From Palsa-744 sp963734815 (GTDB lineage: Bacteria; Actinomycetota; Thermoleophilia; Solirubrobacterales; Solirubrobacteraceae): a DNA stretch of 64,000 nt. The DNA is taken from assembly GCA_963734815.1 (NCBI GenBank), contig CAVTIH010000001.1:1316051-1380050 (forward strand), given 5' to 3'. How positions within the stretch are numbered: position 1 is the stretch's first letter; each line of letters starts with the position of its first letter. Both the position numbers and the translations under genes were made by a program. Positions 6,548 to 14,739 of the stretch are shown one piece after another. The notes beneath the pieces were generated by a model. That model was given only the letters and a program-made list of their open reading frames with translations, had not been told where the DNA came from and searched no databases.

Positions 6548-8680
6548 ATGAGTCGTCTGCTGATACGCGATCGTGGTGCGGGCATCCTGGCCTGCCTGAT
6601 CTCTGCAATGGCCGTCGTCTTCCTCAGCGCCTGCGTGTGGAATGCCGCAGCCTACGCGTCAGTCGAACACGTTTGTCCGGAAGCATCTGGCAACAAACCG
6701 ACGTGCTATGTGCTACTCGATCAAACGAAAGAAGGGGTCAAAACGTATACCGCAGGGAGCGGGGAGCTCGGCGGGTTCGATCCGAGCGACCTACGGTCGG
6801 CGTACAAGCTCCCCTCCACTGGTGGCTCGGGACAGACCGTGGCGATCGTCGATGCCTACAACGACCCGAACGCAGAATCGGACCTGGCGGCCTACAGGTC
6901 GCACTATGGACTCTCGGAATGCACCAAAGAAAACAAATGCTTCAAAAAGGTCAACCAAAAAGGGGAAGAAGGCTCGTATCCGACAAGCAACGCTGGATGG
7001 TCAGTCGAGATCTCCTTGGATCTCGATATGGTCTCGGCAGCATGCCCTGAATGTCATATCCTTTTGATGGAGGCCAACAACGCAGAAAACATAGGAGAAT
7101 TGGCGGCAGCCACCAATGAGGCTGCCAAACTCGGTGCGACCGAGATCAGCAACAGCTACGGTGAGCCCGAAGAATATGAATCGGAAGGCAAAGGCTTTGC
7201 CAAATACGACTCCGACTATACTCACCCTGGCATTTCGGTAACGGTCTCGGCGGGCGATGAAGGTTATGACAACTGGGAAGCGGGTGCCAAATCACCGAGC
7301 TTCCCGGCTACCGTACCAGACGTGATCTCCGTCGGCGGTACGACGCTGCTGCCGACAGAAGAAGGAAGTCGTGGCTGGGCGGAGACCGTATGGGGGACCG
7401 AGGGCTTCTACAGCAGTGGCGGCGGTTGCAGCAAAACGCAGAGCAAGCCCTCGTGGCAAGACTTCTACACCGCATGCGAACACCGTATGGACAACGACGT
7501 GGCTGCCGTGGCCGATCCGAGCACTCCCGTCTCCATATATGACACCTACGGTTATAGTGAAAAATGGCATGACGTCGGCGGCACGAGCGTGGCTTCTCCG
7601 TTTATCGCTGGCGTCGAGGGACTGAGCACCAGCTACTCGCGGTCTCTGGAAGGCGCGGATGCGTTTTACCTTGACGCAAGCCATATGTTCGACATCACGA
7701 AAGGGACCAACTTCGCCAAGGAAGAAGGTTGCACACCGACCTCTCTCTGCAACGCAGAAAAAGGCTATGATGGGCCGAGTGGGAACGGGACGCCCGATGG
7801 CGCTGTCGAACCGGCTGGCCATATCACGGAATATTCGCTGCCGACAGGAAGCGGTCCGTACGCGATCACAGAAGGTTCTGACGGGAACCTCTGGTATGCC
7901 GACACCGGCAAAGCTGCCGCGATTGGAAAGATTACAACCTCGGGTACGATCACAGAATACTCGTTGTCGGAAAAAGGTAATCCCCACGGGATTGCAGATG
8001 GACCTGACGGGAATATCTGGTACACCGACCTCAGTACCAGCATGATCGGAAAGATCACGACGTCAGGTACGATCACCGAATACGCGCTCCCCAAAGAAAG
8101 CGGGCCTCATGGCATCACAACTGGTCCGGACGGGAACCTCTGGTTCGCCAATGATAAGACCAGTAAGATCGGGAAGATCACGACATCGGGTACGATCACC
8201 GAATACGCGCTGCCCAAAGAAAGCGAACCTCTCGGCATCACCAAGGGTCCTGACGGGAACCTCTGGTACACCGACCGCCGGAGCAGCAAGGTCGGGAAGA
8301 TCACGACGTCGGGTACGATCACCGAATACGCGCTCCCCAAAGAAAGCCAACCAACAGGCATCACCGCGGGTCCTGACGGGAACCTGTGGTTCACCGACAA
8401 CGAGACTAGTAAGGTTGGGAAGATCACGACGTCGGGTACGATCACCGAATACGCGTTGCCCAAAGAAAGCTCGCCCATCGGCATCACGCAGAGTCCCGAC
8501 AAAAATCTCTGGTTCGCCGAGTGGGGCACCAGCAAGATCGGTAATATCACAACGTCAGGTATCATCACGGAATACGCGCTCCCCAAAGGAAGCGAACCCT
8601 GCGACATTACGCAGGGTCCCGATGGGAACCTTTGGTTCGCCGATTTTGGGACGAGCAAGATCGGGAAGGTTACTCCGTAG
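6548..8680 (+). CDS. Secreted S53 (sedolisin) protease fused to a Vgb-like beta-propeller
   Basis: A 710-residue exported protein. GGGAGG stands 9 bases before ATG 6548. Residues 1-37 form a signal peptide with a possible lipobox (VVFLSAC). Residues about 77-420 are a sedolisin domain: the ExxxD pair is Glu154/Asp158 (SVEISLDLD), the oxyanion Asp is Asp237 (VSAGDEG) and the nucleophile is Ser347 (GGTSVASP). All catalytic residues are present. Residues about 428-710 are seven Vgb/streptogramin-lyase-like blades with the unit GPDGNLWF...KIGKITTSGTITEYALPK. There is no long activation prodomain, unlike classical S53 enzymes. A possible adhesin- or polymer-directed protease, by inference. Operator-like repeats and an IclR remnant lie upstream and a strong terminator follows. 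Confidence 0.82.
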   Translation: MSRLLIRDRGAGILACLISAMAVVFLSACVWNAAAYASVEHVCPEASGNKPTCYVLLDQTKEGVKTYTAGSGELGGFDPSDLRSAYKLPSTGGSGQTVAIVDAYNDPNAESDLAAYRSHYGLSECTKENKCFKKVNQKGEEGSYPTSNAGWSVEISLDLDMVSAACPECHILLMEANNAENIGELAAATNEAAKLGATEISNSYGEPEEYESEGKGFAKYDSDYTHPGISVTVSAGDEGYDNWEAGAKSPSFPATVPDVISVGGTTLLPTEEGSRGWAETVWGTEGFYSSGGGCSKTQSKPSWQDFYTACEHRMDNDVAAVADPSTPVSIYDTYGYSEKWHDVGGTSVASPFIAGVEGLSTSYSRSLEGADAFYLDASHMFDITKGTNFAKEEGCTPTSLCNAEKGYDGPSGNGTPDGAVEPAGHITEYSLPTGSGPYAITEGSDGNLWYADTGKAAAIGKITTSGTITEYSLSEKGNPHGIADGPDGNIWYTDLSTSMIGKITTSGTITEYALPKESGPHGITTGPDGNLWFANDKTSKIGKITTSGTITEYALPKESEPLGITKGPDGNLWYTDRRSSKVGKITTSGTITEYALPKESQPTGITAGPDGNLWFTDNETSKVGKITTSGTITEYALPKESSPIGITQSPDKNLWFAEWGTSKIGNITTSGIITEYALPKGSEPCDITQGPDGNLWFADFGTSKIGKVTP

Positions 8681-8700
8681 AGGACCGGCTTCGGCCGCAA

Positions 8701-8737
8701 GACCCCCGAGGTCGACCGGCCCTCGGGGGTCTTGTTT
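8701..8737 (+). terminator. Intrinsic terminator after the S53-propeller gene
   Basis: GACCCCCGAG (8701-8710) pairs with CTCGGGGGTC (8722-8731) and is followed by TTGTTT. It lies 20 bp after the stop codon. Confidence 0.85.
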
Positions 8738-8773
8738 CGCATCGGCGACGGGCTTCCGATATAGTTGTAGCTG

Positions 8774-11425
8774 ATGGGATCCTATAGTATAGGCGCGCAA
8801 GTATGGGACGGCGATGGTGAGATATTCCGTCGCTGCAGTGCGCATGGCAGGCCGTGCAGAGTCCTCTGGCTAGCTGGACTCCTCTCGCTGGTGCTTGCAG
8901 GCGGCCTTCTGGTCAACTGCGGGCCATCGCTGGCCTCTTCGCCGCTGAGTTGGTCCCCACCGACGCTGATCGACAGCTTGCCGCCGCAGCCCGAACTCGA
9001 CGCCGTCTCCTGCCCCTCGGTGTCGCTGTGCGTAGGCGTCGATCGGTTCGGGGGCATCGTCAGCTCGACCGATCCCGCTGGGGGTGCGAGCGCGTGGTCG
9101 TTCGCTCAGCTCGGCCCGCAAACGTACAAGCCCAACACTCCCTGCTACCTGATCGCGCTGTGCCTGCGGGCCGTCTCGTGCCCGTCTAGCGGCCTGTGTG
9201 TCGCTGTCGGCGCCCAAGGCGAAGTGCTCGTCGCGACCGAGCCCGCCGGAGGCGCGGCGGCGTGGACGCACTACGATGTCGAGCCGGTCGAAGACAACAC
9301 GCTGCTCGGTGTCTCGTGTCCCTCTGAATCGTTGTGCGTGGCGGTCGACAGCGCGGGCAATGTGCTCACCTCGACAGACCCCACTGGCGGCGCGAGAACG
9401 TGGAGCACGATCCACGTCGATGGATACGTGCTGCGTGGTGTCGCGTGTGCTTCGGAATCGCTGTGTGTGGCCGTTGATGAAGCCGGTGATGTCGTGACAT
9501 CGATCCATCCCACTGCAGGAACGAGCGCCTGGACCGTGAGCGATGTGGCCGCGACGACCCCGCTGCTGGGTGTCTCGTGCACCGACCACGGAGGCGCGCT
9601 GTGTGCGGCGGTCGGCGGCGAAGGCGACGTGGTCACCTCGACCGAACCGGGCACCGGGGGCTGGACCACGACGAGCAAGGTTGACGGCAGCGGCACGGCG
9701 ATCGGCGGCGTCTCCTGTCCCTCGGCGTCGCTGTGCGTGGCGACCGACGGCGCCGGAAACGTGCTCGGCTCGACGAGCCCGACCGGCGGCGCGGGCGCCT
9801 GGACTCCCAGCCACGTCGATGCCGAAGAAGAACTCCTCTTCGGCGTGTCGTGCGCCTCGGAATCGCTATGCATCGCTGTCAACAGCGATGGTGACGTCCT
9901 AAGCACGAGCCATCCGACTGCGGGCGTGTGGGCGAGCGCGCATGTGGACTCCAACAACCCGCCCAAACTCTATAACGTTTCCTGCCCGTCGATCTCGCTG
10001 TGCGCGGCGGCCGATGACGCAAAGAACATAATCACCACCACCGACCCTGCCGTCGGGGCGTGGAGCGCGACCGAGAAGCTCTGGGCGAGCGTCTGGGGCG
10101 TCTCCTGCACGACCGCGTCTCTATGTGTCGGTGGCACCGCATATGACACGGTTGCTTCCGTCGAACCGACCGCAGCGCAAAGCTGGTACGCGACCGCAGA
10201 AACCGTCCAGCCGATCTGGCCGGCACCTCCGCACTTCGAACCCCACTTCACAGCGTCGTGCCCTTCTACCACCCTTTGCGTCGCCGTGGACTCCTATGGC
10301 GATGTTCGCGTATCGGCCGATCCCACCGTGCGTCCCGCGCCGGAACAGCCGACGTGGGCGCCGGCCAGCGAAGGATTCGTGTTCCCCCCGGGGAATGGGC
10401 AAGACATTATCGATCCTGTCGACGGCGTCTCCTGCCCTTCCACCTCGTTCTGCGCGGCAGTCGACAGCCACGGCTACGTGTCGATCACCACCAGCCCGAC
10501 GAACAAACAACAGGCGTGGGTTCCGACGCGCATCGACGGCGACATTCCCTTCGAAGACATCTCCTGTGCATCCGTTTCGCTGTGCGTGGCGGTCGATGGA
10601 GCGGGCAACGTCCTGAGCTCGACCGACCCGCCTGGCGGTGCCGGCGCGTGGAGTCTCGCCAGTGTCGATCCGGGCCACGCGATCACCGGCGTCTCCTGCC
10701 CCTCGGTGTCGCTGTGCGTCGCGGTAGACGAAGACGGTAACGTGCTCACCTCCACTAACCCGACCGGCGGCGCCGGTGCGTGGAGTATCGGCAGCGTGGA
10801 CCCGGGTCACGCCATCACCCCCCTGCACGCCCTAACTGGCGTGTCGTGCGCACCCGAAGGACTGTGCGTGGCCGTAGATAACGCTGGCTACGCGGTCACG
10901 AGCACGTTTTCCCCACCGGCCGAAGGTGAAGGGAGTCACGGTGGCGGCGAATCAAAGGGTGGCCAGACCGGAGGAACAACCACCTCGACAGGACCTTCGC
11001 CACCACCGCCAGTCTCCAGCGTGTTCAGTGTCTTGAGCGTGAAGGTTGGACGCGATGGTCATATTGAGCTCACGCTCGAGGCTCCCGCCGCCGGGTCAAT
11101 CGACGCCCGAGCGACTGCGTCGATCCGCAAGGCGGCAGCCGGATCACGCAAACGCAAGACCAAGCGCACTCGTAAGATCACCTATGGGACGGCCTCGGCC
11201 ACTGCGCCTGGAGCGGACACCGTGACGGTCACGATCAAGCCGACCAAGAGCGCCCTCGGCGTCCTAAAGAGCTCACGCACGCTGCGTGTGCCGGTCACGA
11301 TCGTCTTCCACCCGCGCAGCAACTCGTCAACGACCGTGAGCGAGACCGTGACCGTTCACTACCAACCGCCTGGACGCTCCCGTGCGTGCTCTGCGTCGAA
11401 GGGTGTCTGCCGTGGGACGGGTTGA
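8774..11425 (+). CDS. Secreted protein with 14 cysteine-containing repeats
   Basis: An 883-residue protein. After about 35 residues, a hydrophobic signal-type segment (LWLAGLLSLVLAGGLLVNCG) ends in a possible lipobox. Residues about 75-720 contain 14 repeats of 40-60 residues, each with a VSCPSxSLCVAVDxxGNVLT-like core. The two cysteines of each core lie 6-7 residues apart and probably form a disulfide, and GAWS-type strands end each unit, suggesting a beta-propeller or solenoid. A Gly/Ser/Thr linker (720-750) follows, then a basic Ig-like C-terminal domain (SVFSVLSVKVGRDGHIELTL onwards). Surface or extracellular binding role inferred. No enzyme motif is seen. The start could be internal, but no strong alternative exists. 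Confidence 0.75.
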   Translation: MGSYSIGAQVWDGDGEIFRRCSAHGRPCRVLWLAGLLSLVLAGGLLVNCGPSLASSPLSWSPPTLIDSLPPQPELDAVSCPSVSLCVGVDRFGGIVSSTDPAGGASAWSFAQLGPQTYKPNTPCYLIALCLRAVSCPSSGLCVAVGAQGEVLVATEPAGGAAAWTHYDVEPVEDNTLLGVSCPSESLCVAVDSAGNVLTSTDPTGGARTWSTIHVDGYVLRGVACASESLCVAVDEAGDVVTSIHPTAGTSAWTVSDVAATTPLLGVSCTDHGGALCAAVGGEGDVVTSTEPGTGGWTTTSKVDGSGTAIGGVSCPSASLCVATDGAGNVLGSTSPTGGAGAWTPSHVDAEEELLFGVSCASESLCIAVNSDGDVLSTSHPTAGVWASAHVDSNNPPKLYNVSCPSISLCAAADDAKNIITTTDPAVGAWSATEKLWASVWGVSCTTASLCVGGTAYDTVASVEPTAAQSWYATAETVQPIWPAPPHFEPHFTASCPSTTLCVAVDSYGDVRVSADPTVRPAPEQPTWAPASEGFVFPPGNGQDIIDPVDGVSCPSTSFCAAVDSHGYVSITTSPTNKQQAWVPTRIDGDIPFEDISCASVSLCVAVDGAGNVLSSTDPPGGAGAWSLASVDPGHAITGVSCPSVSLCVAVDEDGNVLTSTNPTGGAGAWSIGSVDPGHAITPLHALTGVSCAPEGLCVAVDNAGYAVTSTFSPPAEGEGSHGGGESKGGQTGGTTTSTGPSPPPPVSSVFSVLSVKVGRDGHIELTLEAPAAGSIDARATASIRKAAAGSRKRKTKRTRKITYGTASATAPGADTVTVTIKPTKSALGVLKSSRTLRVPVTIVFHPRSNSSTTVSETVTVHYQPPGRSRACSASKGVCRGTG
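8781..8793. promoter_or_regulatory. Perfect 13-bp palindrome at the start of the repeat-protein gene
   Basis: CCTATAGTATAGG is a perfect odd palindrome and AT-rich against its surroundings. It lies just inside the chosen start (ATG 8774). If translation begins later it would be an operator or part of a promoter. Confidence 0.3.
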
Positions 11426-11900
11426 GAGAGGTTCGCTGCTGTCGCTTGCGCTGGTGCTGGCGGTCGTTACCCTTGGGCTCTCGATAGCTGGATGTAGTGC
11501 CTTCGGTAGCGCGGCCAGGGCAGGACACGCCCTGTCATCCGACGGGGCGGGGAAGAGTTCGGCTTCCGTGACTACCACCGAGCGCTCCGGGAGTCTGACC
11601 GTCACGCTGATGGCCACGCCGATGCGGGCGAAGACCGGCTCACCCGTTGAGCTCAACCTCACCGCGTATGCGCCCCATGCCTCCGGTGCTCTCGGCTATC
11701 GGCTCCGCTACGGCGACGGGACAAGCGCCGAGAACGTCGTGCCCCAATTCTGTGTAGCTGGAGGGGGCACCCCGACGCGCCAAACCTGGCGCCTATCCCA
11801 TCGCTACAAGGCAGCCGGCCGATACCGCGTCTCGGCGAGCGTTTACGTCAACTGCACCCGGGACCACGTGCTGGCACATATCACGGTCATCGTCACCTGA
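11412..11900 (+). CDS. Predicted lipoprotein with PKD-like domain
   Basis: About 162 residues from GTG 11412, overlapping the repeat-protein gene by 14 bp; ATG 11382 is an in-frame alternative. The signal sequence LLSLALVLAVVTLGLSIAGC has a lipobox (SIAGC). The mature part (about 110 residues) holds a PKD/Ig-like beta-sandwich pattern: LGYRLRYGDGTS, then WRLSHRYKAAGRYRVSASVY. PKD domains usually mediate carbohydrate or protein contacts at the cell surface. The overlap suggests co-expression with the repeat protein. Two Cys remain (QFCVAGG and VNCT), possibly a disulfide. Confidence 0.65.
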   Translation: MGRVERGSLLSLALVLAVVTLGLSIAGCSAFGSAARAGHALSSDGAGKSSASVTTTERSGSLTVTLMATPMRAKTGSPVELNLTAYAPHASGALGYRLRYGDGTSAENVVPQFCVAGGGTPTRQTWRLSHRYKAAGRYRVSASVYVNCTRDHVLAHITVIVT

Positions 11901-11939
11901 TGGCCGGCTCACCTCGTCGCCGTCAACCGCGACCATGCA

Positions 11940-12026
11940 ATGCTCGGTGTCTCGTATGCATCGGAATCGCTGTGCGTCTCATTCGATCAAGCGGCTGATG
12001 TGCTCAGCTTGACGCAGAGCGGATGA
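11940..12026 (+). pseudogene. Orphan repeat unit of the cysteine-repeat protein
   Basis: A 28-codon frame encodes LGVSYASESLCVSFDQAADV and a short tail before TGA. It is clearly one unit of the repeats in the gene at 8774, with the first cysteine changed to Tyr. It runs into the 3' end of the element-borne tRNA-Gly, so it is a leftover of a once larger repeat gene, or of a recombination junction, at this spot. Confidence 0.65.
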
Positions 12027-12091
12027 TGGGATTCGAACCCACGACCTTCGCCATGGCAAGGCGACGCTCTAGCCAGCTGAGCTACATCCGC
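12018..12091 (-). tRNA. tRNA-Gly(GCC), complete, carried by the element
   Basis: Minus strand, 74 nt: acceptor GCGGATG/CATCCGC, D-arm GCTC/GAGC, anticodon stem TCGCC/GGCGA with loop TTGCCAT (anticodon GCC), T-arm GTGGG-TTCGAAT-CCCAT, discriminator T. It is similar to the split host gene but not identical, with a different anticodon stem and D- and T-loop bases. It lies next to the integrase and inside the att repeats, so it travels with the element and can replace the tRNA destroyed by insertion. No CCA is encoded. Confidence 0.92.
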
Positions 12092-12136
12092 GTGACCCGG
12101 CCATTCTAGCCGGCCAAGCGGCCGCGTGCCATCCGA

Positions 12137-13291
12137 TCAGGCAGCCTCCTCGAGCTCGCCCTTCGCCCGGAAGGCGCCCGAGAGCAGTTCGGCGTCCTCC
12201 GCCCGGCTCTTGTGATGCAAGTAGCGCATCGTCGTCTTTATGTCGGCGTGCCCCATCCACGCCTGGACTTGGACGATCGAGGCCGAGTTGATTGCCAGCG
12301 AGCCAAATGTGTGGCGCAGGTTGTGGAACCGCAGGAAGCGCAGTCCGGCGCGGTCGAGGTCGGCGATGTAGCGCCGACGCAGCGCCGAGCCGTCGATCGG
12401 CTCCCCGCTCTCGCCGACGAACACGGGATCCTTGGGCTGGGTGTGGTGCTCCCGTGCCTTCAGAACCTTCAGCGTGCCAGCCACGTCCTCGACCATCGGC
12501 ACCGTGCGCGACTTACGCGACTTCGGCCGCCCGCGCTCGCCGCCCGAGACAGATTCCCAGACGCGGATCGAGTGGTTCTCGAAGTCCACGTCTTCCCAAA
12601 GCAGCGCAACCAGTTCGCCGCGCCGCAGGCCACTGAAGGCGGCTGTGAGATACACGACGCCGTCCTGGGAGTCGCTCGCCTTGGCAACGAGCTGACGGAT
12701 CTCCTCGGGCGAGTAGAAGTCGAATCGGGCGGCGTCGTAGGATTCGCGCAGCTTCTCCACGTCGCGGGCGGGGTTGTTCAGCAGGCCGTGCTTGCGCAAC
12801 GCGTACTCGAAGATGCCGTGCAGGATCGCCAGCAGCTTGTTCGCGTTGCGGCGGCTCATCCCGTGGTCCTTGACCCCCTCGTCGCGCCACCGTTCGATGC
12901 GCGCGGCACCAATCGACTCGATCCGCAGGGCACCGAACGTCTCGATCAGGTGGTGGTCGAGCACGGAGCGGTAGTCGCGCTTGGTGCTCGACGACCAGTC
13001 GCGCTTGAGCCTACCCGAGGCATACCAATCCTCGGCCACGTCCTTGAACGTGACCCCGGTGCGTCCCTGCGCGGCGGCGCCGCGGCGCGCGTCGACGAGG
13101 ATCCCGTCGAGCGCAGCCTGCGCGTCCTTCTCGCGCAGGAAGCCCGGCGCCGGCGGACCGGACGTGCTCCAGTCTCTGCCGAGCCGCTTCTCGTGTTGGC
13201 CGGTCGCGTCGCGCCACTTGGCGTACCAGACGCCGCCACGCTTACCAGCCCGCAGCCGGATATGACCCGAGACGGGGACGAGGGCGGGCAC
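12137..13291 (-). CDS. Tyrosine recombinase (integrase) of the tRNA-Gly element
   Basis: 384 residues. Residues about 1-60 form an AP2-like/arm-binding N-terminus (GHIRLRAGKRGGVWYAKW), about 80-180 a core-binding SAM-like domain, and about 195-375 the catalytic domain. The Arg of the first box lies in FSGLRRGELVALLW, the H-x-x-R box is HNLRHTFGSLA, the following His/Trp box is WMGHADIKTT and the nucleophile Tyr is in TMRYLHHKS. All catalytic residues are present. The start is 222 bp inside attR, the usual position for an integrase gene, and it is transcribed inward. The paired TTTCTCCCGAA-type repeats at both ends are its likely arm sites and the 15-bp tRNA segment its core site. Confidence 0.92.
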   Translation of the reverse strand: MPALVPVSGHIRLRAGKRGGVWYAKWRDATGQHEKRLGRDWSTSGPPAPGFLREKDAQAALDGILVDARRGAAAQGRTGVTFKDVAEDWYASGRLKRDWSSSTKRDYRSVLDHHLIETFGALRIESIGAARIERWRDEGVKDHGMSRRNANKLLAILHGIFEYALRKHGLLNNPARDVEKLRESYDAARFDFYSPEEIRQLVAKASDSQDGVVYLTAAFSGLRRGELVALLWEDVDFENHSIRVWESVSGGERGRPKSRKSRTVPMVEDVAGTLKVLKAREHHTQPKDPVFVGESGEPIDGSALRRRYIADLDRAGLRFLRFHNLRHTFGSLAINSASIVQVQAWMGHADIKTTMRYLHHKSRAEDAELLSGAFRAKGELEEAA

Positions 13292-13404
13292 GTCAGGCTC
13301 CTTCCGATCGAATGGCCGTCCGAGCCCTCTGCATCACTGATGGAATGCCCATCGGTCGACTTGCCGGTCTGCTCATTCCTTCAGGATACATGCAGGGTCG
13401 GCGG

Positions 13405-13430
13405 ACCTTCTCCCGAACTTTCTCCCGGAA
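13405..13430. repeat. Right arm-type integrase sites
   Basis: Two adjacent imperfect units, CTTCTCCCGAA (13407-13417) and CTTTCTCCCGGAA (13418-13430), related to the exact AGTTTCTCCCGAA pair at 1681-1706. Together they suggest arm sites on both sides of the attP core. Confidence 0.55.
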
Positions 13431-13512
13431 CTACTCAGATCAGCCTAAGATTACTCGGCCACCTTTGGCTTTACTACAAGTGTTTGGCCATAGAATCTTC
13501 TCCCGTGGCGAA

Positions 13513-13554
13513 TTGCCATGCAGAAGGTCGAGGGTTCGAGTCCCATCATCCGCT
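13513..13554 (+). tRNA. tRNA-Gly(GCC), 3' half, with attR core 13513-13527
   Basis: The 15-bp core is followed by TC, the T-arm GAGGG-TTCGAGT-CCCAT and the acceptor strand CATCCGC, with discriminator T at 13554. It completes the 5' half at 1594. The T-stem now has an A-A mismatch (13531/13545) that the element-borne copy does not have, consistent with drift after the gene was split, although it could also be older. Confidence 0.9.
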
Positions 13555-13694
13555 CTCTGGAGTTCTCTGCAAAATTGAGGGGGCTTCTCAGTCAGAATGC
13601 ACTCACGCCAAAGCGGTCACAGTAGCCGAGCGTTCTTGCGTCGGTCCTGTTGGCTAGGATTGGGCCGATCAACCGTCGAGGAGCGAGGCCAGAT

Positions 13695-14690
13695 ATGACA
13701 TTGGGAAGCAGCGGGATGGGTGGGCTCGGTAGCCATTCCAGCTACGCGGGGCGACCGGCACCGGAGGACGTGCCGGGTTATAAAGCGTCCGACGCCGGTC
13801 GCCGTGAGGGTCGTATCGCGCGGGGCTCCAGGCTTTCGGGCGAGGCGTTCGGGGTCATCAGCCACGATCGCGGTCTGCTGTGCCTGGCGCTGACGGCTGT
13901 GGTGTTGGATCTGCTTATCGCGGGCACGTTTCTAGGGGTTGCTGCGGCGCTGGCTGGTGAGCATCATCGGCGGCTCGTTTTGCTCGTGGCGGTTGCGGCC
14001 GCGTCGTATCCGATGACGGTGGTGGGCACGTTCTTGAATGTGGCGTTGCTCAGCACCGTCGCGCGGCGCTGGGGTGGTGAGGATGTCTCCGTTCGTGACG
14101 GTTTGGCGGTCGCGGGCACTCGCTGGGCGCCGATCCTTGCGTGGTCGCTTGTCGCGGCGACACTTGGCGCGGTCCTGTCGCTCGCTGAGCGGATCGGTCA
14201 TTTCGGCTGGATCGAGCGGCTCGTCGCGATGCTGTTGGATATCGCGTGGGGTGCAGCGACCTTCTTCGTGATCCCTGCGCTTGCAGCTGATGGTGTGGGG
14301 CCGGGCGAGGCGCTGAAACGCTCGGTGGCGACGGTACGCAGGCGGTGGGCTGAGGGAGCGACCGGAACGATCGTGATCAGCGGTGCAACCAGCCTGCTGC
14401 TGATCCCCGGCATCCTGATCTGCACCGCCGGCTACCAACAGTTCGGCTCGCACCCCACGAGTGGGGTCGCGCTGCTCGCCGTAGGGATCCTCGCGGCGTT
14501 GCCCGTCGTCGTGTATGGGAATGCGACATCGGCCGTCTTCACGCTCGCCGTATATCGGCATGCGCAGGATGCCGATACACACAGCCCGTTCCCGGTGGCC
14601 GATCTCGAGAACCCCTTTGTGGGGGGCATCAAGAGCTCGCGACGGATCCGCGCTTGGCTTGGTCGACACCGACGGCCCAAGCCCGCCTGA
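13695..14690 (+). CDS. DUF6159-family integral membrane protein
   Basis: 331 residues from ATG 13695. An earlier start at 13650 adds a poorly coding stretch. A Gly-rich cytoplasmic N-terminus of about 55 residues precedes six predicted membrane helices, among them LALTAVVLDLLIAGTFLGVA, MTVVGTFLNVALLSTVA and GTIVISGATSLLLIPGILIC. The arrangement and motifs (VISHDRGLL before helix 1, GPGEALKRSVATVRRRWAEG in the middle) match DUF6159 membrane proteins, whose function is unknown. It begins the chromosomal block right of the element, 140 bp after the tRNA fragment. Confidence 0.7.
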   Translation: MTLGSSGMGGLGSHSSYAGRPAPEDVPGYKASDAGRREGRIARGSRLSGEAFGVISHDRGLLCLALTAVVLDLLIAGTFLGVAAALAGEHHRRLVLLVAVAAASYPMTVVGTFLNVALLSTVARRWGGEDVSVRDGLAVAGTRWAPILAWSLVAATLGAVLSLAERIGHFGWIERLVAMLLDIAWGAATFFVIPALAADGVGPGEALKRSVATVRRRWAEGATGTIVISGATSLLLIPGILICTAGYQQFGSHPTSGVALLAVGILAALPVVVYGNATSAVFTLAVYRHAQDADTHSPFPVADLENPFVGGIKSSRRIRAWLGRHRRPKPA

Positions 14691-14739
14691 CGCGAAGGCA
14701 GCGCCCCGCGAGCGCAACACCCATAGCCGCGAGTGCCCC

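Larger units (their letters stand above)
1626..13527. mobile_element. 11.9-kb integrative element in tRNA-Gly
   Basis: Bounded by a perfect 15-bp direct repeat TTGCCATGCAGAAGG at 1626-1640 and 13513-13527, which is the anticodon loop and 3' anticodon stem of tRNA-Gly. A tyrosine integrase gene lies just inside the right end and paired arm-like repeats lie inside both ends. Contents: PIN toxin/antitoxin candidate, small ORFs, excisionase-like HTH, membrane protein, VirD4/TraD-like coupling protein, IclR HTH remnant, large secreted proteins, and a complete tRNA-Gly. No relaxase or replication gene is recognised, so it is either a mobilisable element that lost its relaxase or one that depends on another element. 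Confidence 0.88.

Noticed and set aside
6548..8680. Possible CRISPR-like array because of regular DNA repeats near 7900-8650
   Set aside because: The period of about 126 bp corresponds to 42-residue propeller blades in one open frame; no spacer structure and no cas genes.
7765..8742. Antisense repetitive frames over the S53-propeller gene
   Set aside because: Mirror of the propeller blades; there is no ribosome site and the terminator after the gene lies within them.
12212..13657. 481-codon plus-strand frame over the first integrase
   Set aside because: Antisense shadow. All tyrosine-recombinase boxes are on the minus strand and the frame runs through the attR core and tRNA fragment.
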